Shown: in pieces, positions 1 through 7,632 of the stretch
Layout of the letters: each line of letters starts with the position of its first letter
Position numbering within the stretch: position 1 is the stretch's first letter
DNA from: an uncultured Verrucomicrobia subdivision 3 bacterium
Lineage (GTDB): Bacteria > Verrucomicrobiota > Verrucomicrobiia > Limisphaerales > UBA11358
Assembly: GCA_903944085.1 (NCBI GenBank)
Contig: CAJAQO010000241.1
Coordinates: 1-33,473 of the forward strand
DNA: 33,473 nucleotides
Direction: 5' to 3'
Notes under the pieces: generated by a model
What the model was told of the DNA's origin: nothing
The model's input: the letters and a program-made list of their open reading frames with translations, nothing else
The model's database searches: none
Made by a program: the position numbers and the translations under genes

Positions 1-97
1 CGGAAAAAACCCTCGGCCAGCCGCACGTCCCCGAACATTTGACAATGCAGTAAAATCCGTCCGTCTTTTTCCGGGCGGCATGGATGCACGCCCTCTA

Positions 98-119
98 CGT
101 CAGGCAAAGATGCCTGACG
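98..119. repeat. Short perfect inverted repeat
   Basis: Nine-base arms CGTCAGGCA and TGCCTGACG are separated by AAGA, forming a potential hairpin. No gene is supported around it. It is the first of several palindromes in a gene-free tract, and its role is unknown. Confidence 0.6.
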
Positions 120-172
120 CTACGGAGCGCGCCCGTCCCGGTGGCCGTTTTCGCCGTCGCGCCGCTGCCCCT

Positions 173-321
173 GAAAATAGCCCAGCCATTCATGGCTGGG
201 GTGCTTGCGCACGGCCACCATCAAGTCCCATCCGGGACGAAAGAAATTTTCTGCCGTCCCTCGCGGGACTTTTTCATTTGGTTGACGCTTGACCCAGCCA
301 TAAATGGCTGGGCTATTCTCA
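173..321. repeat. Dispersed element with nested inverted repeats
   Basis: The ends are near-identical inverted arms. Each arm contains its own hairpin, CCCAGCCAT-N2-ATGGCTGGG, at 181-200 and again at 294-313. Inside lie two further short palindromes, GTCCCATCCGGGAC and GTCCCTCGCGGGAC. Palindrome-within-palindrome structure without a coding frame suggests a non-autonomous mobile or REP/MITE-like element. No transposase is present in the window. Target duplications were not recognised. Confidence 0.6.
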
Positions 322-609
322 AACATTTCACGCCACGCCCAGCAAACGCCCTTGGACCCAAGGTTTTCATGGCCGCAAATTCGCCCCGTTAGCAAGGCTG
401 GCCGTCGTGAAAATTCCCGCAGTTTCCGGGGAGTCGTTCGCGTCTTCGCCGTCTTGCGCGATACCAAATTGGCCGCAAGCCCCGCAAATTCACGAACCGG
501 GAGGATTATCCGGCGGTCTGGTAGCAGCCGAGGTGACGAGGCTCTGACTCATCTCGGATTTTGGACTGCGGATTGCGGAATTTGAATGAAGCCTCCTTCC
601 CATGGGCTC

Positions 610-711
610 GTAGCGCCGGCGTCCCGCCGGCGGGTTGGTCGGGCGTCTCGCCCGGTGATAGCACTGGCGGCGAGACGCCGCTTGAACCCGCAGGCTGGAA
701 GCCCGCGCCAC
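610..711. repeat. Dispersed palindromic repeat, GTAGCG family
   Basis: The element begins GTAGCGCCGGCGTCCCGCC and ends with GAACCCGCAGGCTGGAAGC followed by CCGCGCCAC, forming imperfect inverted arms around a GGCGAGACGCC core. The same layout recurs at 1421-1538 in this window, which supports a repeat family rather than chance. Non-coding. Confidence 0.6.
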
Positions 712-870
712 TATTGAGATGCGTGCCGACTCCTTTCGGGCCGGCGCTGACGAAGGATGGCGCGGATTTCATGGCGCGATGAAACGTGAAGACTTGTTTT
801 CCGCCGAATTTTTCCAATGGCGTCGCGCAGGGCAATCTGGTTGGCCACCTGCCCAACGCGCCCGGCGTTT

Positions 871-950
871 GGAGTGCGGCGACACGTCGCCGCTTTCCGA
901 CTGGGAGACATGTCTCCCAGTTACAAGGCGCGGACATGTCCGCGCACTCC
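871..950. repeat. Cluster of three perfect palindromes inside inverted ends
   Basis: Outer ends GGAGTGCG (871-878) and CGCACTCC (943-950) are inverted copies. Between them lie three palindromes: 876-893 (GCGGCGAC-AC-GTCGCCGC), 901-920 (CTGGGAGACATGTCTCCCAG) and 929-944 (CGCGGACATGTCCGCG). The whole unit can fold as a cruciform. It looks like a REP/MITE-like element. There is no coding evidence. Confidence 0.65.
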
Positions 951-1087
951 AAATGTCGGCGGGATTTCGGCGGGGTAATGCTTGAACGGCGCGTCCGATG
1001 GCTGGAAAAAATTTCCGGGCGGCAATAAATGCTGGGCAAAAAGTAGCTATTTGTGCCGGGTGGTGGCCAGTTTTCGTTCTTTTGTCG

Positions 1088-1390
1088 CAAAGAAGCATTG
1101 TTTTGTTTCATAGCAGCAGTGTTTTATTCCAAGCAAGCAGTGTTTGGCCTCAAACAGCGTTGTGATATGGCAGCACAGCAGTGTTTTGCTTCAAAGTAAC
1201 AGTGTTTTGTTCCATTCAAGCAGTGTTTTGCACAAGACACTATTGTGATCTGACGGCATAACAGTGTTTCGTTTCACCAGAGCAGAAGGTTGTTCCAAAC
1301 AAGCAGTATTTTGTTTCAATAAAGCAGTGTTTTGTCACAGACAAGCAGTGTTTCATGCCAAAGAAGCAGTTGTTTGTTCCAAAACAAGAG
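1088..1390. repeat. Degenerate ~21-bp tandem repeat array
   Basis: About fourteen imperfect units of roughly 21 bp share a core like AAGCAGTGTTTTGTTTCA. Because the period is a multiple of three, both strands give heptapeptide-like reading frames: plus-strand units resemble KQAVFCF and minus-strand units resemble ETKHCLF. The minus frame stops at 1240-1242 within the array, and no start or ribosome site is convincing. I therefore treat it as a non-coding repeat, with a small possibility of a decayed repeat protein. Confidence 0.7.
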
Positions 1391-1420
1391 GGTTTTGCCG
1401 GGGGCGGATGCACTGTTTTT

Positions 1421-1538
1421 GTAGCGCAGGCGTCCTGGCCTGCGGGTTCCCGCAGCGTCCCGCTGCGAGGACCGACGCGGGGTCTGGTTCGCGCGGCGAG
1501 ACGCCGCCCGAACCCGCAGGCGAGGACGCCTGCGCTAC
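1421..1538. repeat. Dispersed palindromic repeat, GTAGCG family (copy 2)
   Basis: The left arm GTAGCGCAGGCGTCCTGGCC and the right arm GGCGAGGACGCCTGCGCTAC are inverted copies with about one mismatch. They flank a CGGCGAGACGCCG core shared with the copy at 610-711. It sits at the end of the tandem array and before the first gene. Confidence 0.65.
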
Positions 1539-1709
1539 GACTTCGCCGGGCACCGGCAAGAACAGTGTCCAGAGGCACCCGTCGAGATGGCTTGTGAAAA
1601 GTTTCACAACGTTGGCATGGCCGATGCTGATTTATTTTCCGTGCCGCGATTGACCACGACCATCCGGTCGGTGCCAGTCGTCTTATTTCGGGGGAAACTA
1701 AAGTCGGTT

Positions 1710-2327
1710 ATGAAAAAATTAGTAAGGGTCGGGTTGGGCTTTGCCACCCTGCCCAAGGATCAGTTGAACAGCTACGTGATTCTGGGAATCGTGTGCCTGA
1801 CGAAACAGATTGCGCTGGTGCCCAACCTTCCCGTCACCATCGCCGCGCTCACCGCGCTGCAGGAAGTTTATCAGGCGGGCTTGACCGCGGCCGCCCTTGG
1901 CGGTCAGAAGGACACCGCCGCGCTGAAGGAAGCCCGCAACGAACTGGTCGCCGCCCTGCGCCAGATCGCCGCCTATATCCAAAGCTTGAACCTCACGGAA
2001 TCGCAGGTGCTGACCCTGGGCTTCGACGTGGTGGTTTGGAGCAACACCAAGATCACGCTGCTTGCGCCCACGGGGATCACGCTGGACAACTCCAGCTCCA
2101 CGCAATTGGGGGTTTATTTGTCGGCGGTGGCCGGGGCCAAGGCGTATCACGTGCAGTATTGCATCGGCACGGGCGCCTGGCTGGAGGCGGGCATCTGGCC
2201 GAACACCCGGGACATTTACCTGCTCAATCTTACCCCGGGCACGATCTATACCGTGCGCATCCGCGCCATTGGCGGTTCCACGCAATACGGTCCCTGGAGC
2301 GCGTCCATCTCGCTGATGTGCACTTGA
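1710..2327 (+). CDS. Small fibronectin type III domain protein
   Basis: A protein of 205 residues. The N-terminal half is helical and rich in Ala and Leu, about residues 30-95, with alternating hydrophobic positions that could form a helical bundle. The C-terminal half, about residues 115-205, is an FN3-type beta-sandwich, ending in the typical YTVRIRAIG and YGPWS strand signatures. There is no clear Sec signal. The reading frame is open upstream to 1587, but that extension runs through non-conserved sequence. The ATG at 1710 begins MKKLVRVG and has GGGGAAA about 13 bases upstream, so it is preferred. FN3 domains usually mediate extracellular binding. The actual ligand is unknown, and nothing nearby is co-directional. 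Confidence 0.75.
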   Translation: MKKLVRVGLGFATLPKDQLNSYVILGIVCLTKQIALVPNLPVTIAALTALQEVYQAGLTAAALGGQKDTAALKEARNELVAALRQIAAYIQSLNLTESQVLTLGFDVVVWSNTKITLLAPTGITLDNSSSTQLGVYLSAVAGAKAYHVQYCIGTGAWLEAGIWPNTRDIYLLNLTPGTIYTVRIRAIGGSTQYGPWSASISLMCT

Positions 2328-2742
2328 AGGCAAAAGCGGAAATCTGAAAAGCGGAAAGCGGAAACTCCAAGGCTGATAGCGCAAGGCTGCCGGCAAGCTT
2401 CGGCCCCATTTGCCACTGGATTAGTCCAGGCGCAAACCGGGCGATGGTCATGCGGTCAAGGCACACAAACTCGAAGTTTGTTTGACCGCCCATCGCCCGG
2501 CAAATGTTTCAGAAGCAAAATCCGAGCCGTTATTTTCCTGGTGGGACGGCGAGCTTATCTTAAATTCCGCAGTTGGGGAGCACGCCCGCCTCGGGCGTAG
2601 CCGGCGGCGCCCTCGCCGTCGGCGGTTGCGCATGACACTAACCTGGACGCTTGAAAATTTTCGGTGCGTCCGGGTTTTCCGCGAGGGCGCGGAAAACTGC
2701 GCCCGGGGCGGGCGCGCTCCCCTCTGGTTTCGGAATTCGGGC
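2328..2742. other. Intergenic tract with hairpins, no supported gene
   Basis: Between the convergent FN3 and MlaA-hydrolase genes I see no supportable coding region. The start carries short direct repeats of AGCGGAAA (2337-2366). Two clear palindromes are present: 2582-2598 (ACGCCCG-CCT-CGGGCGT) and 2674-2697 (ten-base arms GTTTTCCGCG/CGCGGAAAAC around AGGG). The second could serve as a bidirectional stop but lacks a T run. Confidence 0.5.
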
Positions 2743-4671
2743 TTATTTTTCTTTTACTTGCGGTGGCCGCATCGGAGTCAGCGCCGCGAGAATCGCCTTT
2801 TGCACGGTAGGATTGGATAGGTTGCCCAAGTGTCCACCCTGCGGAAAAACGGTCAACTTATCCGGCGTGAACGTGGCGTGGAGCCAGGTTAGATCTTCGT
2901 CCGTCAGGAGAATATCGTTTTGATTGACGATGACGCGCGTATCCGGGTTGGCGCGCAGGCCGGTCTCGTAAGTCCGCAAATCGCCGGCTTGCGCCAGCGC
3001 GGCGGCGGTCGGCGAGTTTAGTCCGTGAGCCGAATAGTAGGGAGTGGCAAACTGGTCAACATAATCCTGGTAGGAATAATTCAGGATTTCCTGATACACC
3101 GGATTGCGCCGCCAATTACTGAGCGGATGCTGCAAGACGCCCTGGTTGTTCCGCCGCTGGCTGCTGTAAATGATGTCGCGCAGGATCAACCGAAAATTCA
3201 GGCCGATGAGAAACTTGGATTCGATGGCGTCAAAGGGTAGCGACGTTTGCGGTGTGAGCGTGGACTGGCTCAAGGCGGCCACTTTCAGGAAAGTATTTTC
3301 CAGGTCGTCCGCGCGTTCTGCGGCCGGCCAATCCAGCGGCGCGCGGTAAAACTCATCCAGCTTGTTCATCCCATGCAGCAGGCGGACCGGCGTATTGATG
3401 GCGACATAGCGGTCGAATTTCAGCAGCGGCAGTTGATTAGTCGGCGCGGTGGCGGCGAGGTATAAAGTATTCAACGCACCCATGGAGTAACCCATCAACG
3501 CCTTGTTGCCCAAGCGGCCCGGATAGAGATGGTTCAAGCGCCGGTCAATTTCCGTGAGCGCCACGTGCAAGTCATGGCCATCCACCGGCAGATAGGCCGG
3601 CAGCGCGGCGGTGGAAGCGTGTTCCATGAACTCGGAATTGAACGGGCTGCTGACGACCACGGCGGAGAAGCCGTTTTTATAGACCAGCTCGGCGAGCGCC
3701 AGCGACGGCTGGGCCAGCCGGTGTCCGCCCAAACCGGGAACAATATAAACCACATTGGCCGATCCCGGCTGCAACCAATAAGTGAATTTCAAATCTTTGC
3801 CGGTCGCCGGAATCCGCGCCGACCGGGTCTGGCCGTGATTGGGAAATTCGGGATCTTTGTAAGTGAAGAAAACGGATTGGATGGTTTCCAGCGAGGCCGG
3901 GTCGGTTTCCCCTTTCACCTGAAAATTCGCGACGCGGTTCGCGCGGGCAAACGTCCAGGCATATTGCACTTCGGAATAAGGATCCATCTCGGCCTGGCTG
4001 AAGCGCACATATTCATTCACGGTGTCGGACAGGTTGTTATACATGTCCGCATAGGTGAAATAAGTATAAGGACCGAGATAGGTCAGCGGATCGTCCACCG
4101 CTAAATCATAAGGCGAAATATAGAGCAAGGGATTGGCGGCGGTGTCGGCGGCGAGGCCGATGGTATCGCGGTCATTGCTCGGCCCAAAAATTGGCAGCAT
4201 GATGAAAAACTGCGGCTGCCAGCCCCATTGGCCAAAGGTCTGGCCAAAATCCGCCTCGGATTTGGGGATGTTCCATTTCGTGCCCACGTCAAACAAGCCG
4301 GCGACCCCGGCGGTGGTGTTGACCGCAAACCGATAGGATTCATCGCGCGCGCCGCCCCACTTGCCTTGCAGCAGGTTGTTGATCAAGCGACCGGGGTAAG
4401 TCAGATTCTTGCCGAAGTTGCCAATGCTGGTGCGCACCGGTTTTACGATCACGAACCGGTAAACGCGGCTGGTTGGTTTCACCACATCCGTCATCAGCCC
4501 TTTGTTGAAGCCCCACATCACCCGGTTGAACGGTTCGATGGGATCGGGCACCGATTGGGGGAGAACCACGGTTTCCGCTGCGAGGGGCTGGCTGACACCA
4601 ACAGCCGGCTGCTGTCCACCGGCGATCAGTGCGCCGCAGAACGACAGGGCGACGAGTGTCTTAATTTTCAA
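2743..4671 (-). CDS. MlaA/VacJ-like domain fused to alpha/beta-hydrolase
   Basis: About 642 residues from a TTG start at 4671, which places a Sec signal (KIKTLVALSFCGALIAG) at the N-terminus. An in-frame ATG at 4779 would add 36 residues before that signal and is less likely. Residues ~43-230 match MlaA/VacJ, the outer-membrane component of the lipid-asymmetry pathway, with the DPIEPFNRVMW opening and the NLLQGKWG and ADFGQTFG blocks. The usual lipobox is not evident. Residues ~290-640 form an alpha/beta-hydrolase: PGLGG oxyanion loop, nucleophile Ser396 in GYSMG, probable Asp586 (NQNDIL) and His614 (GGHLG). The MlaA part suggests envelope phospholipid handling, and the fused domain suggests lipase or esterase chemistry on the same substrates. 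That coupling is inference. A palindrome at 4957-4974 lies upstream. Confidence 0.85.
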   Translation of the reverse strand: MKIKTLVALSFCGALIAGGQQPAVGVSQPLAAETVVLPQSVPDPIEPFNRVMWGFNKGLMTDVVKPTSRVYRFVIVKPVRTSIGNFGKNLTYPGRLINNLLQGKWGGARDESYRFAVNTTAGVAGLFDVGTKWNIPKSEADFGQTFGQWGWQPQFFIMLPIFGPSNDRDTIGLAADTAANPLLYISPYDLAVDDPLTYLGPYTYFTYADMYNNLSDTVNEYVRFSQAEMDPYSEVQYAWTFARANRVANFQVKGETDPASLETIQSVFFTYKDPEFPNHGQTRSARIPATGKDLKFTYWLQPGSANVVYIVPGLGGHRLAQPSLALAELVYKNGFSAVVVSSPFNSEFMEHASTAALPAYLPVDGHDLHVALTEIDRRLNHLYPGRLGNKALMGYSMGALNTLYLAATAPTNQLPLLKFDRYVAINTPVRLLHGMNKLDEFYRAPLDWPAAERADDLENTFLKVAALSQSTLTPQTSLPFDAIESKFLIGLNFRLILRDIIYSSQRRNNQGVLQHPLSNWRRNPVYQEILNYSYQDYVDQFATPYYSAHGLNSPTAAALAQAGDLRTYETGLRANPDTRVIVNQNDILLTDEDLTWLHATFTPDKLTVFPQGGHLGNLSNPTVQKAILAALTPMRPPQVKEK

Positions 4672-5048
4672 GCCGCCCGCCTTTTTGCGTTTAACGTGAA
4701 CAACCTTTGCAGTTTGATGGCCGAGGCTGACAGCGCCGGCTGGTCTCGCGAACCCATGGGTTTCAAGGGAACCTCGCAAAGCTTTGCGGCCAAGCCGCCA
4801 TCACGCACTTGGATTTGAATGATGTTGCCGGGGTCTTCCACCCAGCGGATGCGGATTCCGGCGGGATTGGGCGGCGGTTGAGTCTCGGTTGACCGTAACC
4901 TGCGGACGAATCGTGTTCTCATGGAGTGAGCTAAACATAAAATGCCCGGGCTCACCATGGGGTGTTCACCCCATATGTGTTTTCAAGGTGCTGCCTCCGC
5001 AATTAGGCCGAGCCGAATCAGGGGTTCAGATTTTTTCTTTGAAACTGT
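4672..5048. other. Upstream region of the MlaA-hydrolase gene
   Basis: No gene is supported here. The tract holds the 18-bp palindrome at 4957-4974 and presumably the promoter of the minus-strand gene that starts near 4671. A short minus-strand frame (4668-4958) overlaps the likely leader and has no recognisable domain. Confidence 0.4.
4957..4974. promoter_or_regulatory. Perfect 18-bp palindrome ATGGGGTG-TT-CACCCCAT
   Basis: This is a perfect two-fold symmetric site about 180-290 bp upstream of the MlaA-hydrolase start. Related sequences occur at 5450-5464 and 13318-13341, also upstream of minus-strand gene starts. It could be an operator for a dimeric regulator or a dispersed palindromic repeat. 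The symmetry is seen; the function is not. Confidence 0.4.
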
Positions 5049-5414
5049 TTATTGTAATAGGCGGGGCACGGTTTTGCCCAGTTGGTTTGCGGGCGGGAAA
5101 ATGGAGTCGCAATAGTTCAGCAACCCCAGTCCGCCACGCCGGCTTGGTTGCCAGGCGGTTTTCAAAAAAACACCTCGCCGCTGGCAAATCGCCAGGAACC
5201 TGAAAATCACCAATGATTCACCGCGGCCGTTACCGGTTTTCTTGATGATCCAAGTCGCCGGGATGTTCGCTATGGTCCACCCCATTGGGATGTTCATCAC
5301 CGTCACGATCCGGCCGATGGTCCCGAACATCCGCATGATCCTGACCGCGCCAAAAAACGCACCCGGTGGATGCTGCAAGGTCATGCTGCATGCCAGGAGC
5401 AGAATAATTTTCAT
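5049..5414 (-). CDS. Doubtful small secreted protein
   Basis: A 121-residue frame beginning MKIILLLACSMTLQ, which resembles a short signal peptide. GGGAGGG lies about seven bases before the ATG, one of the better ribosome sites in the window. The rest is rich in Ile, Met and Gly (GRIVTVMNIPMGW) and matches no family I recognise. Other frames through the same stretch are also open, so coding is not proven. The true product may be shorter or the gene may be decayed. A degenerate copy of the GGGGTG palindrome lies about 35 bp upstream of the start. Confidence 0.25.
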   Translation of the reverse strand: MKIILLLACSMTLQHPPGAFFGAVRIMRMFGTIGRIVTVMNIPMGWTIANIPATWIIKKTGNGRGESLVIFRFLAICQRRGVFLKTAWQPSRRGGLGLLNYCDSIFPPANQLGKTVPRLLQ

Positions 5415-5447
5415 ACCGCAAACCCTCCCACTTGGTCAGCGCCGCCG

Positions 5448-5466
5448 CTATGGGGTGTTACCCTGC
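5448..5466. promoter_or_regulatory. Degenerate copy of the GGGGTG palindrome
   Basis: CTATGGGGTGTTACCCTGC keeps the left half of the palindrome seen at 4957-4974, but its right half is imperfect. It lies just upstream of the ribosome site of the minus-strand frame starting at 5414. Confidence 0.3.
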
Positions 5467-5549
5467 CGGCAATTTACCACCAAGGTTTCTCCCGGCGCAG
5501 GCAAGGAACGGCCTAGTCGCCGTCAAATCCGGCCGGCGGTAATCTTATT

Positions 5550-5855
5550 CCAAGAAACCGGTGTCAGCTTTCACCGGGAAACACAACCTGATGAAACTTA
5601 CAATACTGTTCGGCGAAGAAAGTCGCTTTGACGCGCCGCTCCAGCGGCGAATCCGGGCCCGGGCGGCTTCAAATTCCGGTTTGAAGTCCCAGCCGTGGTC
5701 GCGCACCACCTCCTTCCGGTCACCCCTTCGTCAATTCATGGGCCAGCGGCGGCAGGCGATAAAGATCCCCATCGGGTTTCAAGGCGAAACCGGGTTTCCC
5801 TTTGGCGTGAAAACAGACGAATAAGAAATTCCATCACCAACAGCGTGGCCTAAGG
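5550..5855 (-). pseudogene. Possible decayed coding remnant
   Basis: On the minus strand, one frame reads FALKPDGDLYRLPPLAHELT and ends at a TGA near 5728. Immediately after, the neighbouring frame continues with DRKEVVRDHGWDFKPEFEAA and closes in a stop near 5550. Both halves have coding-like composition, so a frameshifted gene remnant is plausible. I do not recognise the family. The rest of 5415-5991 shows no supported gene. Confidence 0.25.
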
Positions 5856-5991
5856 TGGCTGGCCGGCCATTGCAGTTCCGTATTCGACCTCGTGCGAAAA
5901 ATTGCATTTCCACAAAACGAAAAAACGCCGGGGCAACCGCCGGGCGGAACTTAACCAGCAGGTGTTTAAGCCGGAACCATTCCCCGGCAGA

Positions 5992-6276
5992 TTAATGCCC
6001 CTTCGGCTTGGCTGCCGGCGGATGATTTTCTGAATTTTCCTTCACCACCGCGATCATCTCCACCATGCCCTCCTTGATCTCGTTGACCTGGGGATGCACT
6101 TCCTTGATCAAGTCGTGTTCGATCTTCGATAATTTTTCGATGCGTTTGCCTTGCTCGCGAAGCTGGGCCAGCAGGGCATTTTGTTTGGTGGAAAGCCGGT
6201 GCATCCACCAGAAGCAAACGCCCCAGCAAATCGTGCCTGCCACCGTCATCCAGAAGGCGAAGTTGTTTTCATTCAT
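5992..6276 (-). CDS. Small membrane-anchored coiled-coil protein
   Basis: 94 residues. One hydrophobic segment (about residues 7-26, FWMTVAGTICWGVCFWW) is followed by a charged, heptad-rich helix (residues ~30-82, with LLAQLREQGKRIEKL) and a short Pro/Ala/Lys tail. This is the layout of a single-pass membrane protein with a cytoplasmic or periplasmic coiled coil. No catalytic residues or named family are recognised. It is transcribed in the same direction as the kai operon and lies 141 bp after its last gene. It could be read through from the operon or be independent; no ribosome site is obvious. Confidence 0.7.
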   Translation of the reverse strand: MNENNFAFWMTVAGTICWGVCFWWMHRLSTKQNALLAQLREQGKRIEKLSKIEHDLIKEVHPQVNEIKEGMVEMIAVVKENSENHPPAAKPKGH

Positions 6277-6311
6277 AAATAATTTGGCGGAAATGCAAGC
6301 GGGGTTGGAGC

Positions 6312-6327
6312 GCGGGCTTCAGCCCGC
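6312..6327. repeat. Perfect hairpin GCGGGCTTCAGCCCGC
   Basis: A 16-bp palindrome lies in the gap after the last kai-operon gene. It resembles the AGCCCGCGC arms of the dispersed repeats elsewhere in the window. It could act as a weak transcription stop for the minus strand but has no T run. Confidence 0.4.
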
Positions 6328-6417
6328 TTCGACTTCCGAATACAATGGCGTTTAAACAATGCCGGGCTGGTTCAGTTCGTGCGGCGACCCGGCGTGAATG
6401 CCGCGCTCCGATCCCGG

Positions 6418-7095
6418 CTAAACAATGGTCAACTGCACGCTGCTCTCAATGATGCCGGCGCTGATGGCGTAGCGGGTGAGGCCGGCGGTGTCGTGGATGT
6501 CGAGCTTCTGCATGAGATGCTCGCGATGTTTCTCGACCGTCTTGATGCCGATGCCGAGTGCCGCCGCCGTTTCCTTGTTCGCCTTGCCTTCGGCGATCAG
6601 TTGCAGGACTTCCATTTCGCGCGAAGTCAACTGCGCCACTTTCGAGTCCAGCTTGCCCGCATGGCCGGACAACAGCGGATTGAGCCGGCTAAAATGTTTG
6701 GTTATCGCGGGGCTGAAAAATGTTTTGCCGGCCTGGACTTCCCGGACGGCCCGGCACACGTCGTGGGCCGAGGTTTGCTTGAGCAGAAAACCCACCGCGC
6801 CAGAGTCGGTCGCATTTTTGACATATGCATCATCGCTGTGCGCGGAGAGCATGAGCACTTTCGTGGCGGGAAGGATTTTAAGCAACTGGCGGGTGGCCTC
6901 CAGGCCATTGAGCTGGGGCATGGCGATATCCATCAACACCACGGCGGGCCGGAGCTTTTTGGCCAGCGCCACCGCCTGCCGTCCATCCTGCGCTTCGCCG
7001 ACCACCTCGATGTCAGCTTCGAGTTCCAGCATTTTACGAAACCCCTCGCGCACGATCATATGGTCTTCGGCCAGGAGCACGGTGATTTTTTTCAT
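6418..7095 (-). CDS. NarL/LuxR-type response regulator
   Basis: 225 residues. The receiver domain occupies residues ~4-120, with acidic pair Glu10/Asp11, phosphoacceptor Asp56 (VVLMDIAMP), Ser84 and Lys106. A LuxR-type helix-turn-helix follows at ~150-213 (LTSREMEVLQLIAEG, NKETAAALG, KTVEKHREHLMQKL). Such regulators take phosphate from HisKA_3 kinases and bind DNA as dimers. Two HisKA_3 kinases lie in the same operon, making them the natural partners. It is the last gene of the kai operon, and its ATG overlaps the stop of the preceding gene (ATGA, 7092-7095), implying translational coupling. It is therefore the likely transcriptional output of the module. Target promoters are not known. Confidence 0.93.
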   Translation of the reverse strand: MKKITVLLAEDHMIVREGFRKMLELEADIEVVGEAQDGRQAVALAKKLRPAVVLMDIAMPQLNGLEATRQLLKILPATKVLMLSAHSDDAYVKNATDSGAVGFLLKQTSAHDVCRAVREVQAGKTFFSPAITKHFSRLNPLLSGHAGKLDSKVAQLTSREMEVLQLIAEGKANKETAAALGIGIKTVEKHREHLMQKLDIHDTAGLTRYAISAGIIESSVQLTIV

Positions 7096-7613
7096 AGATT
7101 TATGGCGGCGAGTTTGGTGGTTGCAGGCGGCGCCGGAACCGACGCCGTTTCTTTTGCGACAAAGTGATAGGCCGGTTCAAACGTCATTTTCCGGTCGCCG
7201 GCCGTGAACCACAGCTTGAGCTTGCCGCGATGGGTGTCCGTCGGCGTGGCCGTCGCGGCAATGGTCCGACACTTGCCGCCGGTGCCGCTGGTGGTGGCGG
7301 TGCCGGTGATGGCGGCGACTTTTCCCTGGCTGACGTCGGCCAAAGACTTGTCGGAAACGATGATGGCCAGCCGACCCTTTTCGTTTTTCAAAAAATAGGG
7401 AAAAATCTTGATCTGGTAGTCACCGGTGAAAACGCCATTCGCGCGCTGGAGCGCACCGATGATCAGCGTGGCTTTGCCCGCCGCCACCGGCATGGAACTG
7501 GGATCAATCAGGAGAATACGATAGGTTGCCGCCGAGCTGGCTGCCACCGGTGCGGCCTGCGCCAGGCCACCCACGGCGGCGAGCAGCGCCAGCAGAAAAA
7601 AAACTTGGTTCAT
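7092..7613 (-). CDS. Secreted protein of unknown function in kai operon
   Basis: 173 residues with a clear Sec signal peptide (MNQVFFLLALLAAVGGLAQA, cleavage near AQA-AP). The mature part is beta-rich, with Gly/Thr-rich stretches (VAAITGTATTSGTGGKC) and a lone Cys. No catalytic motif or named domain is recognised. It is sandwiched between a PAS-HisKA_3 kinase (19 bp upstream) and the LuxR regulator (4-bp overlap downstream). It is thus translated with the signalling genes and may act as a periplasmic or secreted accessory. Its composition is bacterial-typical and there is no sign of truncation. Confidence 0.8.
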   Translation of the reverse strand: MNQVFFLLALLAAVGGLAQAAPVAASSAATYRILLIDPSSMPVAAGKATLIIGALQRANGVFTGDYQIKIFPYFLKNEKGRLAIIVSDKSLADVSQGKVAAITGTATTSGTGGKCRTIAATATPTDTHRGKLKLWFTAGDRKMTFEPAYHFVAKETASVPAPPATTKLAAINL

Positions 7614-7632
7614 AAAATTTCAGAATCCGGTG

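Noticed and set aside
506-1111. Long minus-strand open frame
   Set aside because: It runs through palindromic repeats at 610-711 and 871-950, has no domain and no ribosome site; a GC-rich by-product.
1088-1390. CRISPR array
   Set aside because: Units are contiguous, degenerate and ~21 bp, with no unique spacers, and no cas genes are present.
1240-1653. Cys-containing heptapeptide repeat proteins on either strand
   Set aside because: Both strands are open only because the DNA repeat period is 21 bp, and the frames run on into an unrelated palindromic repeat. Not called as genes.
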